DNA from: Bowmanella denitrificans
GTDB taxonomy: Bacteria; Pseudomonadota; Gammaproteobacteria; Enterobacterales; Alteromonadaceae
Direction of reading: 5' to 3'
NCBI RefSeq assembly: GCF_002887595.1
Contig: NZ_PEBU01000014.1
Coordinates: forward strand, 1-64,000
DNA: 64,000 nt
In this document: positions 46,987 to 53,324 of the stretch, piece after piece
Position numbering within the stretch: the first letter of the stretch is position 1
Layout: every line of letters starts with the position of its first letter
Program-made: the position numbers and the translations under genes
Notes under the pieces: generated by a model
The model's database searches: none
Seen by the model: the letters and a program-made list of their open reading frames with translations, nothing else
What the model was told of the DNA's origin: nothing

Positions 46987-48762
46987 TTATCCCAGCGTCA
47001 GCAAAGGTTGGCCGGATTGCACGGCATCACCGTCATTCACCAGCAGCTCTATAACCCTGCCGTCATGGGCCGCGCGCACTTCGGTTTCCATCTTCATGGC
47101 TTCCATCATCACCACAACATCCCCCTTGCTGACCTGACTGCCAGGTTTAACCAGGATCTTAACGATGTTGCCGGCCAGTGGCGCATTCAGAGTTTCCCCT
47201 CCCTGCACCGAGGTGGCTTGGGGTACCTTTTCCTCACTGCCCGCTTTGATATCTGTCAGTTCCCCACTTTCAGCCACTTCCACCTGATACACTTTACCAT
47301 CCACCCGAACCGAATAGACCGCAGGCCCGGTGCTTGGCTGAGTATTCTGTGGTGCTGCTGGTTTACTGGGTTCATTCCCTGGCGCAGGTTCAAAGGCAGC
47401 AGGGTTGTTGCGATTTTGCAGGAACTTAAGGCCGACTTGTGGGAACAGTGCATAGGTCAGTACATCATCCACCTGCTCATTGGCCAGTTGAATAGACTTC
47501 TGACTGGCAATTTCTTTAAGCTCCTCTGACAGCTTCTGCAGTTCGTCTTCAATCAGATCGGCGGGTCGACATACAATTGGCTTGTCTCCATTGAGTACCC
47601 GGGCCTGCAGCTCTGTATTGACCGGGGCGGCCGTGGCACCATACTCCCCTTTCAATACTGCGGCAGTTTCTTTGGTAATGCTTTTATAGCGCTCACCTGT
47701 TAGTACGTTCAGCACCGCTTGGCTGCCAACAATCTGCGATGTCGGTGTGACTAACGGAATAAAGCCCAAATCTTCGCGAACCGAGGGGATCTCCTTAAGC
47801 ACGTCATCCAAACGATCTTCAGCGCCTTGCTCCCGAAGCTGGTTTTCCATATTGGTTAGCATGCCGCCTGGCACCTGAGCAATCAGAATACGCGAGTCAA
47901 CACCACGCAAACTGCCTTCAAATTTGGCGTACTTCTTACGCACTTCCCGGAAATACGCAGCGATTTCCTCAAGCAGTAACATATCCAGCCCGGTATCCCG
48001 CTCCGTGCCCTCAACGATGGACACGATAGTTTCGGTCGCCGAATGGCCGTAGGTCATACTCATGGAAGAAATGGAGGTATCCAGCATATCGATGCCCGCA
48101 TCAATGGCTTTCTGATAAGTCGCCGTGCTTAACCCCGTAGTGGCATGACATTGCATCGCAATAGGAACGGCGACCGCTTGTTTAAGGCGGGTAATCAGTT
48201 CTTCACACTCATACGGCTTAAGCAGTCCAGCCATATCTTTGATACAGATGGAATGCACCCCCATATCTTCCAACTCTCTGGCCATGGTCAGCCACAGTTC
48301 CAGATCATGTACCGGGCTGACGGTGTAAGAAATGGTGCCCTGGGCATGTGCTCCTACCTCAATAGCGGCCTTAACCGCCGTTTGTAAATTGCGCACATCA
48401 TTCATGGCATCAAAAATGCGGAAGACATCTACCCCATTACTGTGTGCCCGTTCAACAAACTTACGCACCACATCATCTGCATAGTGCCGATAGCCAAGCA
48501 GATTCTGGCCACGCAGCAGCATCTGTTGCGGCGTGTTGGGCATGGCTTTTTTCAATTCGCGGATACGTTGCCAGGGGTCCTCGCCCAGGTAGCGAATGCA
48601 GGCATCAAAGGTAGCACCGCCCCAGGATTCCATTGACCAGTAGCCAACCTTATCCAGTTTCTCGGCAATGGGCAGCATATCTTCAAGGCGCATACGGGTA
48701 GCCAGCAGGGATTGATGGCCGTCACGCAGCACAAGTTCGGTAATAGCGAGTGGTTTGGACAT
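46987..48762 (-). CDS. oadA: Oxaloacetate decarboxylase alpha subunit (biotin-containing)
   Basis: A 591-residue cytoplasmic subunit. The N-terminal carboxyltransferase TIM barrel ([25 protein letters not shown]) is followed by the conserved PYC_OADA region, an Ala/Pro-rich linker at about 445-485 and a C-terminal biotinyl domain with biotin Lys557 in EAMKMET. It transfers the carboxyl group of oxaloacetate to biotin. It lies 11 bases after oadG. Confidence 0.97.
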   Translation of the reverse strand: MSKPLAITELVLRDGHQSLLATRMRLEDMLPIAEKLDKVGYWSMESWGGATFDACIRYLGEDPWQRIRELKKAMPNTPQQMLLRGQNLLGYRHYADDVVRKFVERAHSNGVDVFRIFDAMNDVRNLQTAVKAAIEVGAHAQGTISYTVSPVHDLELWLTMARELEDMGVHSICIKDMAGLLKPYECEELITRLKQAVAVPIAMQCHATTGLSTATYQKAIDAGIDMLDTSISSMSMTYGHSATETIVSIVEGTERDTGLDMLLLEEIAAYFREVRKKYAKFEGSLRGVDSRILIAQVPGGMLTNMENQLREQGAEDRLDDVLKEIPSVREDLGFIPLVTPTSQIVGSQAVLNVLTGERYKSITKETAAVLKGEYGATAAPVNTELQARVLNGDKPIVCRPADLIEDELQKLSEELKEIASQKSIQLANEQVDDVLTYALFPQVGLKFLQNRNNPAAFEPAPGNEPSKPAAPQNTQPSTGPAVYSVRVDGKVYQVEVAESGELTDIKAGSEEKVPQATSVQGGETLNAPLAGNIVKILVKPGSQVSKGDVVVMMEAMKMETEVRAAHDGRVIELLVNDGDAVQSGQPLLTLG

Positions 48763-48773
48763 GGTTTCTCCCG

Positions 48774-49022
48774 TTAGCTTGGATTGCGATATTGATGAAT
48801 AGCGGCACTGATAGCTGCCACTTCAGCCGCACTGACAGAGGCTGGTACCTGGGTTCTTTTCGGTGTAACCACTGCGGGTTGGGGTTCGGCAAAACGACTG
48901 CATAGCCGGCTAATCAGATTAACCACCCCAATCAGCAAGGAAAGAAATAAAAAAACCACCGCCATACCAACCAGCAAGAGCAGGCCAGCATCTAGTAAAA
49001 GTGCTTGAATATCGGCATTCAT
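48774..49022 (-). CDS. oadG: Oxaloacetate decarboxylase gamma subunit
   Basis: An 82-residue subunit with one N-terminal transmembrane helix ([21 protein letters not shown]) and a short polar tail, as usual for OadG, which assembles the complex and binds zinc. [14 protein letters not shown] at 49022 is the start, with GGGA just upstream; an upstream in-frame Met at 49112 adds unlikely sequence. First gene of the oad operon. Upstream of it lies an A/T-rich region without clear boxes. Confidence 0.9.
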   Translation of the reverse strand: MNADIQALLLDAGLLLLVGMAVVFLFLSLLIGVVNLISRLCSRFAEPQPAVVTPKRTQVPASVSAAEVAAISAAIHQYRNPS

Positions 49023-49325
49023 CCCAGCGAGTCCCTGAAAATAAGTGTGCAGATAAGTAACATGGGGATCACTAAAAAACAACCTGACCATCCGGCTAAA
49101 AAGCCATAACAAATAACTATTTATTCATTTATTTGGCATATTTAACCACCAAACAGGAAGGATCATGGATTTTTACCTGATGATATATAGCGATTTATCA
49201 TGGGGTATTGAATATTGGGAATGACTGAGGGTGTGGTATTTGGTCATAGCGAGAATTGAATATGTATATGTTTGCTTTCAACACATTCCTTGACTGGATA
49301 TCAAAGAAAAGGCTCTTTGGCTTTC

Positions 49326-49470
49326 TGATAGCTGGCAGTGGTGCTCGCGTTACGGCGTGGCAGGATTACGTCGGGCTATCCTGCACTGCGGGCCGTAGCT
49401 GTAAGATGCGATGTTCAAAAGTACTTCTGGCATTTTTGTCGAACCTGGGAGGTTTTACTCCGGCATCCTG
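49326..49470 (-). repeat. Hairpin-rich repeat, copy A (degenerate)
   Basis: First of five full copies of an approximately 150-base repeat found only around the tRNA-Arg genes in this window. It opens (plus strand) with a 'tgatagctg' block and contains the regions 'gtgctcgcgttacggcg' and 'gtcgaacctgggaggtt'. In this copy the two hairpins are damaged: the loop CAGGA has become CAGAA and the AGGATA stem has mismatches. Orientation is given as the strand whose RNA would carry GGA loops. It begins just after AAAGAAAAGGCTC, the relic of a tRNA-type terminator. Confidence 0.75.
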
Positions 49471-49496
49471 CCTTCGCCCAAGGGCCAGTTGAAGCT

Positions 49497-49534
49497 GTTC
49501 TAAAACACTCCTGGTGTTTTAGTCACCCCTTCCC
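49497..49534 (-). repeat. Partial hairpin repeat, copy A'
   Basis: A shortened relative of the repeat. Positions 49500-49522 form a perfect 9-base-pair hairpin: CTAAAACAC, loop CAGGA, GTGTTTTAG when read on the minus strand. The stem sequence differs from the other copies (AAAAATGC or AAAAGTGC) but the loop is the same, and the following 'caccccttccc' matches the tail of the other copies. Confidence 0.65.
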
Positions 49535-49569
49535 ACTATCTAATAAAAGAAAAAGGCTCTGTGGCTTTG

Positions 49570-49725
49570 TAATAGCTGACTGCGGGGCTCGCGTTACGGC
49601 GTGGAAGGATTACGCTGAGCTATCATGCCCAGCGCCCTGCGGGCCTTCGCTGTAAAGCGCGATGTTCAAAAGTGTTCCTGGAACTTTTTGTCGAACCTGG
49701 GAGGTTCTTACCCCGTCCCTCGACG
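49570..49725 (-). repeat. Hairpin-rich repeat, copy B
   Basis: A full copy. On the minus strand the first stem carries CCAGG(A) with one asymmetry (about 49668-49689). The second stem (49613-49634) reads CGCTGGGC / GCTCAGCG, which pairs as RNA only if one G-U wobble is allowed, with loop ATGATA in place of AGGATA. It is followed by AAAAGAAAAAGGCCCCGGCTC, the left arm of a tRNA-type terminator without the right arm, and then by copy C. Confidence 0.8.
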
Positions 49726-49754
49726 ATCTAAAAGAAAAAGGCCCCGGCTCTTGT

Positions 49755-49920
49755 TGATAGCTGACCACTACTGACTGCGGTGCTCGCGTCACTGCGTGGA
49801 AGGATTACGCTGGGCTATCCTGCCCAGCGCCCTGCGGGCCGTCGCTGTAAGGCAGCGACGTTCAAAAATGCTCCTGGCATTTTTGTCGAACCTGGGAGGT
49901 TCTTACCCCGTCCCTCGACG
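49755..49920 (-). repeat. Hairpin-rich repeat, copy C (intact)
   Basis: An intact copy next to tRNA-Arg. On the minus strand hairpin 1 (49864-49884) is AAAAATGC, loop CAGGA, GCATTTTT, and hairpin 2 (49808-49829) is CGCTGGGC, loop AGGATA, GCCCAGCG, both perfect. A third weaker one, CCGTC..GACGG, carries AGGGA. CGTCGCTG/CAGCGACG forms another perfect stem. All three GGA elements match the A(N)GGA core bound by CsrA. Confidence 0.85.
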
Positions 49921-49922
49921 GA

Positions 49923-49974
49923 ATATAAAGAAAAAGGCCCCAGCTCTTTCGAGCTGGGGCCTTTTTCTTTATAT
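49923..49974. terminator. Long perfect terminator after tRNA-Arg (left copy)
   Basis: A perfect inverted repeat of 24 bases per arm (49923-49946 and 49951-49974) around TTTC. The core is GGCCCCAGCTC/GAGCTGGGGCC, followed by TTTTTCTTT on either strand, so it can stop transcription in both directions. It touches the CCA end of the tRNA and would stop read-through from the tRNA into repeat copies C, B and A. Confidence 0.92.
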
Positions 49975-50050
49975 GGCGCGTGTGGAAGGATTCGAACCTC
50001 CGACCGCCTGGTTCGTAGCCAGGTACTCTATCCAGCTGAGCTACACACGC
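49974..50050 (-). tRNA. tRNA-Arg(ACG), left copy
   Basis: 77 bases with an encoded CCA end. Acceptor GCGTGTG/CACACGC, anticodon stem CCTGG/CCAGG and loop CTACGAA give anticodon ACG (read as ICG after deamination). The T arm is GGAGG-TTCGAAT-CCTTC. It is identical to the copy at 52585 and has its own promoter at 50115. Confidence 0.97.
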
Positions 50051-50114
50051 GTGATACTTAAATTCTTTGCTAATAACTGCGAGAAGGCAAGCTTCCCTGT
50101 CACAGCGAGCGCGC

Positions 50115-50142
50115 ATTCTACATGGCTGACCGGGAAATGCAA
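50115..50142 (-). promoter_or_regulatory. Stable-RNA promoter of the left tRNA-Arg
   Basis: On the minus strand TTGCAT (50137-50142) and TAGAAT (50115-50120) are 16 bases apart, followed by the GC-rich discriminator GCGCGCTCGC. This resembles the leftward promoter at the window start. It drives the tRNA-Arg about 65 bases downstream. Confidence 0.7.
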
Positions 50143-50258
50143 TAGTAGCAGCTGATTTTATTTGCAATAACGCTGTGACTGGCTAAGGTCTGTTCGGTTT
50201 ATGCTGAAAAGTGACTTATATTCTAGACTGAACCTTGACGAAGAAGGGATACAAATGG

Positions 50259-50741
50259 ATGAGAGCAAATATCATTATCTTGTTGACAGGCTTATTGATA
50301 AGCAGCTTGGGAGCGCAGGCCATGGGATTTTTTAAAAAGTGTATGTTTTCTGCTGTTGAGGGGACTGTGTTGATGGCAGGAAAACCTGTTGAGGGAGTCA
50401 AAGTCAAGCGGCGTTATCTTTGGGGAGCTGCCGAAGAAGAGAAAATAGATTACACGACAACAGACTCTGCCGGACGCTTTAGCTTCCCTGCACTTTATAG
50501 CTCATCGCTCTCAGTATCCCTGCTTCCACTGCATGAGGCAGGGGTAAATCAAAACATAGTCTTTGAACATGACAATAAAGAATTCGACGGTTGGAGTTTT
50601 AGAAAACGTAACTATGAGTTGGGTGGAGAAAAAGGGAAATCGCCACTAAATCTGGTCTGTGATTTAACATCATCAGCTCAGATGAACGAGGACGGTGGTT
50701 ACTTAGAGGATTACTACGGGGTCTGCAAGGTGGTTAAATAG
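50259..50741 (+). CDS. DUF6795-like exported protein
   Basis: A 160-residue exported protein. The signal peptide (RANIIILLTGLLISSLGAQA) ends near residue 22. MGFFKKCMFSAVEGTVLMAGKPVEGV opens a domain that I take to be DUF6795, a beta-rich carboxypeptidase-regulatory-like fold (VEGTVLMAGKPVEGVKV, then TTDSAGRFSFP). Four Cys are present. The ATG at 50259 has AAGGGA upstream; a TTG eight codons earlier is less likely. It lies 16 bases before a class 3 lipase gene and is A/T-rich compared with the flanks. A role as partner or immunity protein of the lipase is a guess. Confidence 0.72.
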   Translation: MRANIIILLTGLLISSLGAQAMGFFKKCMFSAVEGTVLMAGKPVEGVKVKRRYLWGAAEEEKIDYTTTDSAGRFSFPALYSSSLSVSLLPLHEAGVNQNIVFEHDNKEFDGWSFRKRNYELGGEKGKSPLNLVCDLTSSAQMNEDGGYLEDYYGVCKVVK

Positions 50742-50757
50742 ATAAAGGATTTAAAAT

Positions 50758-52164
50758 ATGGACAGTCTTACGCCTCATCAAAGCGCTTCAATCTGCGATC
50801 TAGCTTATGACATAACCGATGAGATTCATACAGAAACAAAAAGCTCAAAAGCAAAGTTTCGCGTTCCTTTTGACTATATGAAGAGTGCTAAAAAGAACAG
50901 AATATTTGCTAGCTTCGCAAAGCTTCAGTTCTCTCCAATCGATTACTTTCAGGCTAATACGGGCTTAGGTGACGGAAGAGCCGCAGCTTTTGGAGTAATA
51001 GCGGAAGGTATTGATATATATAAAAATAACCGTATAGGTGAATCTCTAATTACCATTCGCGGTACCCAATCTTGGGCTGATTGGGGCACTAATTTCCGTA
51101 CTATGCCGGATTCAAAACAAGGCGTGCATATTCATAGCGGTTTTAACCAGGCATTTCAGTCCTTTACTCAGCATATTGATCGCTATCTGGACTGGCATAG
51201 CCCCAGTCGTATTCACTTGGTTGGCCATAGTCTGGGTGGGGCGCTGGCCACCTTAACCGCACGACATATTCGCAGCCGGGACAGCGCCGGGTCCTGTCAG
51301 GTTAAGCTATACACCTTTGGGGCGCCGCGGGTGGGTTTTGATAACTTTAACCAGCAGATGGAAAAGCTAATAGGCAAGCAGAATATCTACCGTGTTTACC
51401 ATGATGCCGATGTGGTCGGTATGCTGCCCATGTACCCTTTTTTGCATGCCTTCTCGGCCGACAGCGCCGAAGGCTACTGTCTGAACTGGAGTGGTAGCCT
51501 GGTGTCGGTTCAGGCCCACGATCGTCAGGGCTATATCCGCTCAGTTGGCAATAGCGACTGGCAGGGGCTTAAAAACAAGCCAATGGCATGGACCAGTAGC
51601 CGCTTAATGGCCAGTCTGGGCTCACATCTGCTGCTGGGACCAGCCTTATTTTCAGCAAAACTGCTAAGCATTATTGGTAAAGCCCTTAACTATATCTTAT
51701 CAAAAGCCCTGGGGATTGGTCTGGGAACCCTGCCCGGTTACGCCACCACCTTAGACCAAATAAGCTGGTTGCTGGTACGGGGCATGACAGCACTAAAGTC
51801 GTTGTGGGAACTGGGTATCGGCGCGTTAAAAGCCATACTGGCATTTTTAGGTATTAAAGCCGAGGTAAAGAATCCAACTGTTGCATTTATTCGCGCCTTG
51901 CTGGAGCGACTCGGTAGCTGCCTGCAATCGCTGGCTTATCAATCTGTTTGCCTATCCCATCCCGACACTGTGATACCCAAGCGCCAACAACTCTGGGGGT
52001 GGCAGGCCCAGCAGGCTGCTTTAAGCCGTATGGGATTACTGGAAGAGAAAATGCAGCTTCCGTCAGGTTACCAGCCAAGGCAAAACGGGTATCGCCGCCC
52101 AGGCCCCAATAATAAATTCAGCCGACGGCGGTTAGGGCCTTTGGCCTGGATGCCTGATGATTAA
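50758..52164 (+). CDS. Class 3 (alpha/beta-hydrolase) lipase
   Basis: A 468-residue lipase family protein. The nucleophile elbow GHSLGG places Ser158; Asp218 (YHDADVVG) and His230 (PFLHAF) complete the triad. TFGAPRVG and 'HSGFNQAF' are further Lipase_3 marks. There is no signal peptide. Residues about 280-375 hold several hydrophobic stretches, and the last 100 are Gln/Arg/Pro-rich. It is a candidate phospholipase effector delivered by a secretion system or a cytoplasmic lipase; no vgrG or adaptor is near. The first 400 bases are A/T-rich like the preceding gene, the rest is G/C-rich like the chromosome. Confidence 0.88.
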   Translation: MDSLTPHQSASICDLAYDITDEIHTETKSSKAKFRVPFDYMKSAKKNRIFASFAKLQFSPIDYFQANTGLGDGRAAAFGVIAEGIDIYKNNRIGESLITIRGTQSWADWGTNFRTMPDSKQGVHIHSGFNQAFQSFTQHIDRYLDWHSPSRIHLVGHSLGGALATLTARHIRSRDSAGSCQVKLYTFGAPRVGFDNFNQQMEKLIGKQNIYRVYHDADVVGMLPMYPFLHAFSADSAEGYCLNWSGSLVSVQAHDRQGYIRSVGNSDWQGLKNKPMAWTSSRLMASLGSHLLLGPALFSAKLLSIIGKALNYILSKALGIGLGTLPGYATTLDQISWLLVRGMTALKSLWELGIGALKAILAFLGIKAEVKNPTVAFIRALLERLGSCLQSLAYQSVCLSHPDTVIPKRQQLWGWQAQQAALSRMGLLEEKMQLPSGYQPRQNGYRRPGPNNKFSRRRLGPLAWMPDD

Positions 52165-52178
52165 GATGACTTGATTAC

Positions 52179-52334
52179 TGATAGCTGATTGCCGTGCTCG
52201 CGTTACGGCGTGGAAGGATTACGCTGAGCTATCCTGCCCAGCGCCCTGCGGGCCTTCGCTGTACAGCGCGATGTTCAAAAGTGCTCCTGGCACTTTTTGT
52301 CGAACTTGGGAGGTTCTTACCCCGTCCCTCGACG
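52179..52334 (-). repeat. Hairpin-rich repeat, copy D
   Basis: Matches copy B closely. On the minus strand hairpin 1 (52277-52297) is AAAAGTGC, loop CAGGA, GCACTTTT: both sides of the stem differ from copies C and E (ATGC/GCAT), so pairing is kept. Hairpin 2 (52222-52243) is CGCTGGGC, loop AGGATA, GCTCAGCG with one G-U wobble. It starts 14 bases after the lipase stop. Confidence 0.83.
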
Positions 52335-52364
52335 CCATATAAAGAAAAAAGCCCCAGCTCTTGT

Positions 52365-52529
52365 TGATAGCTGACCACTACAGACTGCAGTGTTCGCGTA
52401 ACTGCGTGGAAGGATTACGCTGGGCTATCCTGCCCAGCGCCCTGCGGGCCGTCGCTGTAAAGCGCGACGTTCAAAAATGCTCCTGGCATTTTTGTCGAAC
52501 CTGGGAGGTTCTCACCCCGTCCCACGACA
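52365..52529 (-). repeat. Hairpin-rich repeat, copy E (intact)
   Basis: Matches copy C closely. Hairpin 1 (52473-52493) and hairpin 2 (52418-52439) are perfect and have loops CAGGA and AGGATA on the minus strand. The block D-E-terminator-tRNA-Arg repeats the block B-C-terminator-tRNA-Arg over roughly 480 bases. A truncated terminator arm (AAAGAAAAAAGCCCCAGCTC) lies between D and E, as between B and C. Confidence 0.85.
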
Positions 52530-52535
52530 TACCGA

Positions 52536-52583
52536 ATAAAAGAAAAAGGCCCCGTTCTTTCGAACGGGGCCTTTTTCTTTTAT
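52536..52583. terminator. Long perfect terminator after tRNA-Arg (right copy)
   Basis: A perfect inverted repeat of 22 bases per arm (52536-52557 and 52562-52583) around TTTC. The core is GGCCCCGTTC/GAACGGGGCC. Its stem differs from the left copy (CAGCTC/GAGCTG) with pairing kept. T-runs lie on both strands. Confidence 0.92.
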
Positions 52584-52584
52584 A

Positions 52585-52661
52585 TGGCGCGTGTGGAAGG
52601 ATTCGAACCTCCGACCGCCTGGTTCGTAGCCAGGTACTCTATCCAGCTGAGCTACACACGC
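52585..52661 (-). tRNA. tRNA-Arg(ACG), right copy
   Basis: 77 bases with encoded CCA, identical to the copy at 49974, anticodon ACG. It lies 38 bases after tRNA-Ser with no terminator between them, so both are cut from one transcript. csrA, tRNA-Ser and tRNA-Arg in this order match the E. coli csrA-serV-argVYZQ locus. Confidence 0.97.
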
Positions 52662-52699
52662 GTAAACTTTGAATCCTGCGCATTTCCTTCAAAAGGAAA

Positions 52700-52789
52700 T
52701 GGCGGAGAGAGAGGGATTCGAACCCTCGATAGGGGTTAACCTATACACCCTTAGCAGGGGTGCGCCTTCAGCCACTCGGCCATCTCTCC
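52700..52789 (-). tRNA. tRNA-Ser(GCT)
   Basis: 90 bases with encoded CCA. Acceptor GGAGAGA/TCTCTCC, long variable arm, anticodon stem CACCC/GGGTG with loop CTGCTAA gives anticodon GCT. The T arm is GAGGG-TTCGAAT-CCCTC. It is the first tRNA of the Ser-Arg transcript, downstream of csrA. Confidence 0.97.
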
Positions 52790-52804
52790 TCAATGTGGAG
52801 CCGC

Positions 52805-52832
52805 AGTTTAATGATTCACTGGGGGAAGTCAA
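52805..52832 (-). promoter_or_regulatory. Promoter of the tRNA-Ser-tRNA-Arg transcript
   Basis: On the minus strand TTGACT (52827-52832) and TAAACT (52805-52810) are 16 bases apart, followed by the GC-rich discriminator GCGGCTCC and preceded by an A-rich run. It lies 16 bases before tRNA-Ser. Confidence 0.75.
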
Positions 52833-52937
52833 ACCTTTTTTCCGGACTGGAGGTTTGTTCGTTGAGCATTTGAGCAATTCAGCCAATTTTCATGCAAAAC
52901 AGAGATTTTTTGACGGTTCAGGAGAAAGTCGCGGGCA

Positions 52938-52971
52938 AGAAAAAGGCTGGTTACCCAGCCTTCTTTTTCTT
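52938..52971 (-). terminator. Rho-independent terminator of csrA
   Basis: AAGGCTGG (52943-52950) pairs with CCAGCCTT (52955-52962) around TTAC. On the minus strand it ends in TTTTTCTT; on the plus strand TTCTTTTTCTT follows. It overlaps the csrA stop codon region. Confidence 0.88.
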
Positions 52972-53176
52972 ATGCATCATCAGATGCGTCGTCACCCGGA
53001 TACTGAGAGTTTTTCTCAGCCTGGATACGCATATAAATTTCTTCACGATGCACAGATACTTCTTTCGGGGCATTTACGCCAATCCGAACCTGGTTTCCTT
53101 TGACGCCCAACACAGTGACGGTCACTTCGTCACCAATCATCAGGGTCTCTCCTACACGACGGGTCAATATAAGCAT
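52970..53176 (-). CDS. csrA: Carbon storage regulator CsrA
   Basis: A 68-residue dimeric RNA-binding protein that blocks or stabilises mRNAs with GGA loops near their ribosome binding sites. [22 protein letters not shown] and the RNA-contact region ([15 protein letters not shown], with Arg44-equivalent) are intact. The start is set by AGGAG before ATG 53176; a Met ten codons earlier is not used. In E. coli its activity is held in check by CsrB and CsrC RNAs. It lies next to an array of hairpin repeats with GGA loops (49326-52529). Confidence 0.97.
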   Translation of the reverse strand: MLILTRRVGETLMIGDEVTVTVLGVKGNQVRIGVNAPKEVSVHREEIYMRIQAEKNSQYPGDDASDDA

Positions 53177-53324
53177 TCGCTTGCTCCTGTTCCGTTTTTC
53201 CAACAAGTCCTTACTTAAAGCTAGCGTAATTCTCTGTTATCACAAGAGATTATCTAGCAGCCGTTCCTTGTTTTCCGTGTCACTGCGAAAAACCGGCCCA
53301 TTTACTCAAAAAGTGAGCGGCGGA

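Noticed and set aside
46921..47529. 202-residue ORF antisense to oadA/oadB
   Set aside because: Crosses the oadA-oadB junction; His-rich nonsense peptide typical of shadow frames.
49090..49140. ArgR or other operator upstream of oadG
   Set aside because: An A/T-rich imperfect palindrome (TGAATAAATA...) is present, but the second half does not fit any known box well enough.
49256..49655. Plus-strand ORFs over repeat copies A and B
   Set aside because: Start and reading frame do not persist between copies and no family is recognisable; better explained by the repeats.
49610..50167. Protein-coding frames inside the repeats (for example with a RDGVRTSQVRQK segment)
   Set aside because: The same peptide appears in every copy because the DNA repeats; frames break in other copies, run through tRNA and terminators, and lack ribosome binding sites.
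50051..52178. Insertion sequence or integron cassette carrying the lipase
   Set aside because: No transposase, integrase, terminal inverted repeats, target duplications or attC-like site could be seen at the edges; only the duplicated tRNA blocks flank it.
49326..52529. CRISPR array
   Set aside because: Repeats are about 150 bases with internal hairpins and irregular spacing, there are no short unique spacers, and no cas genes are present.
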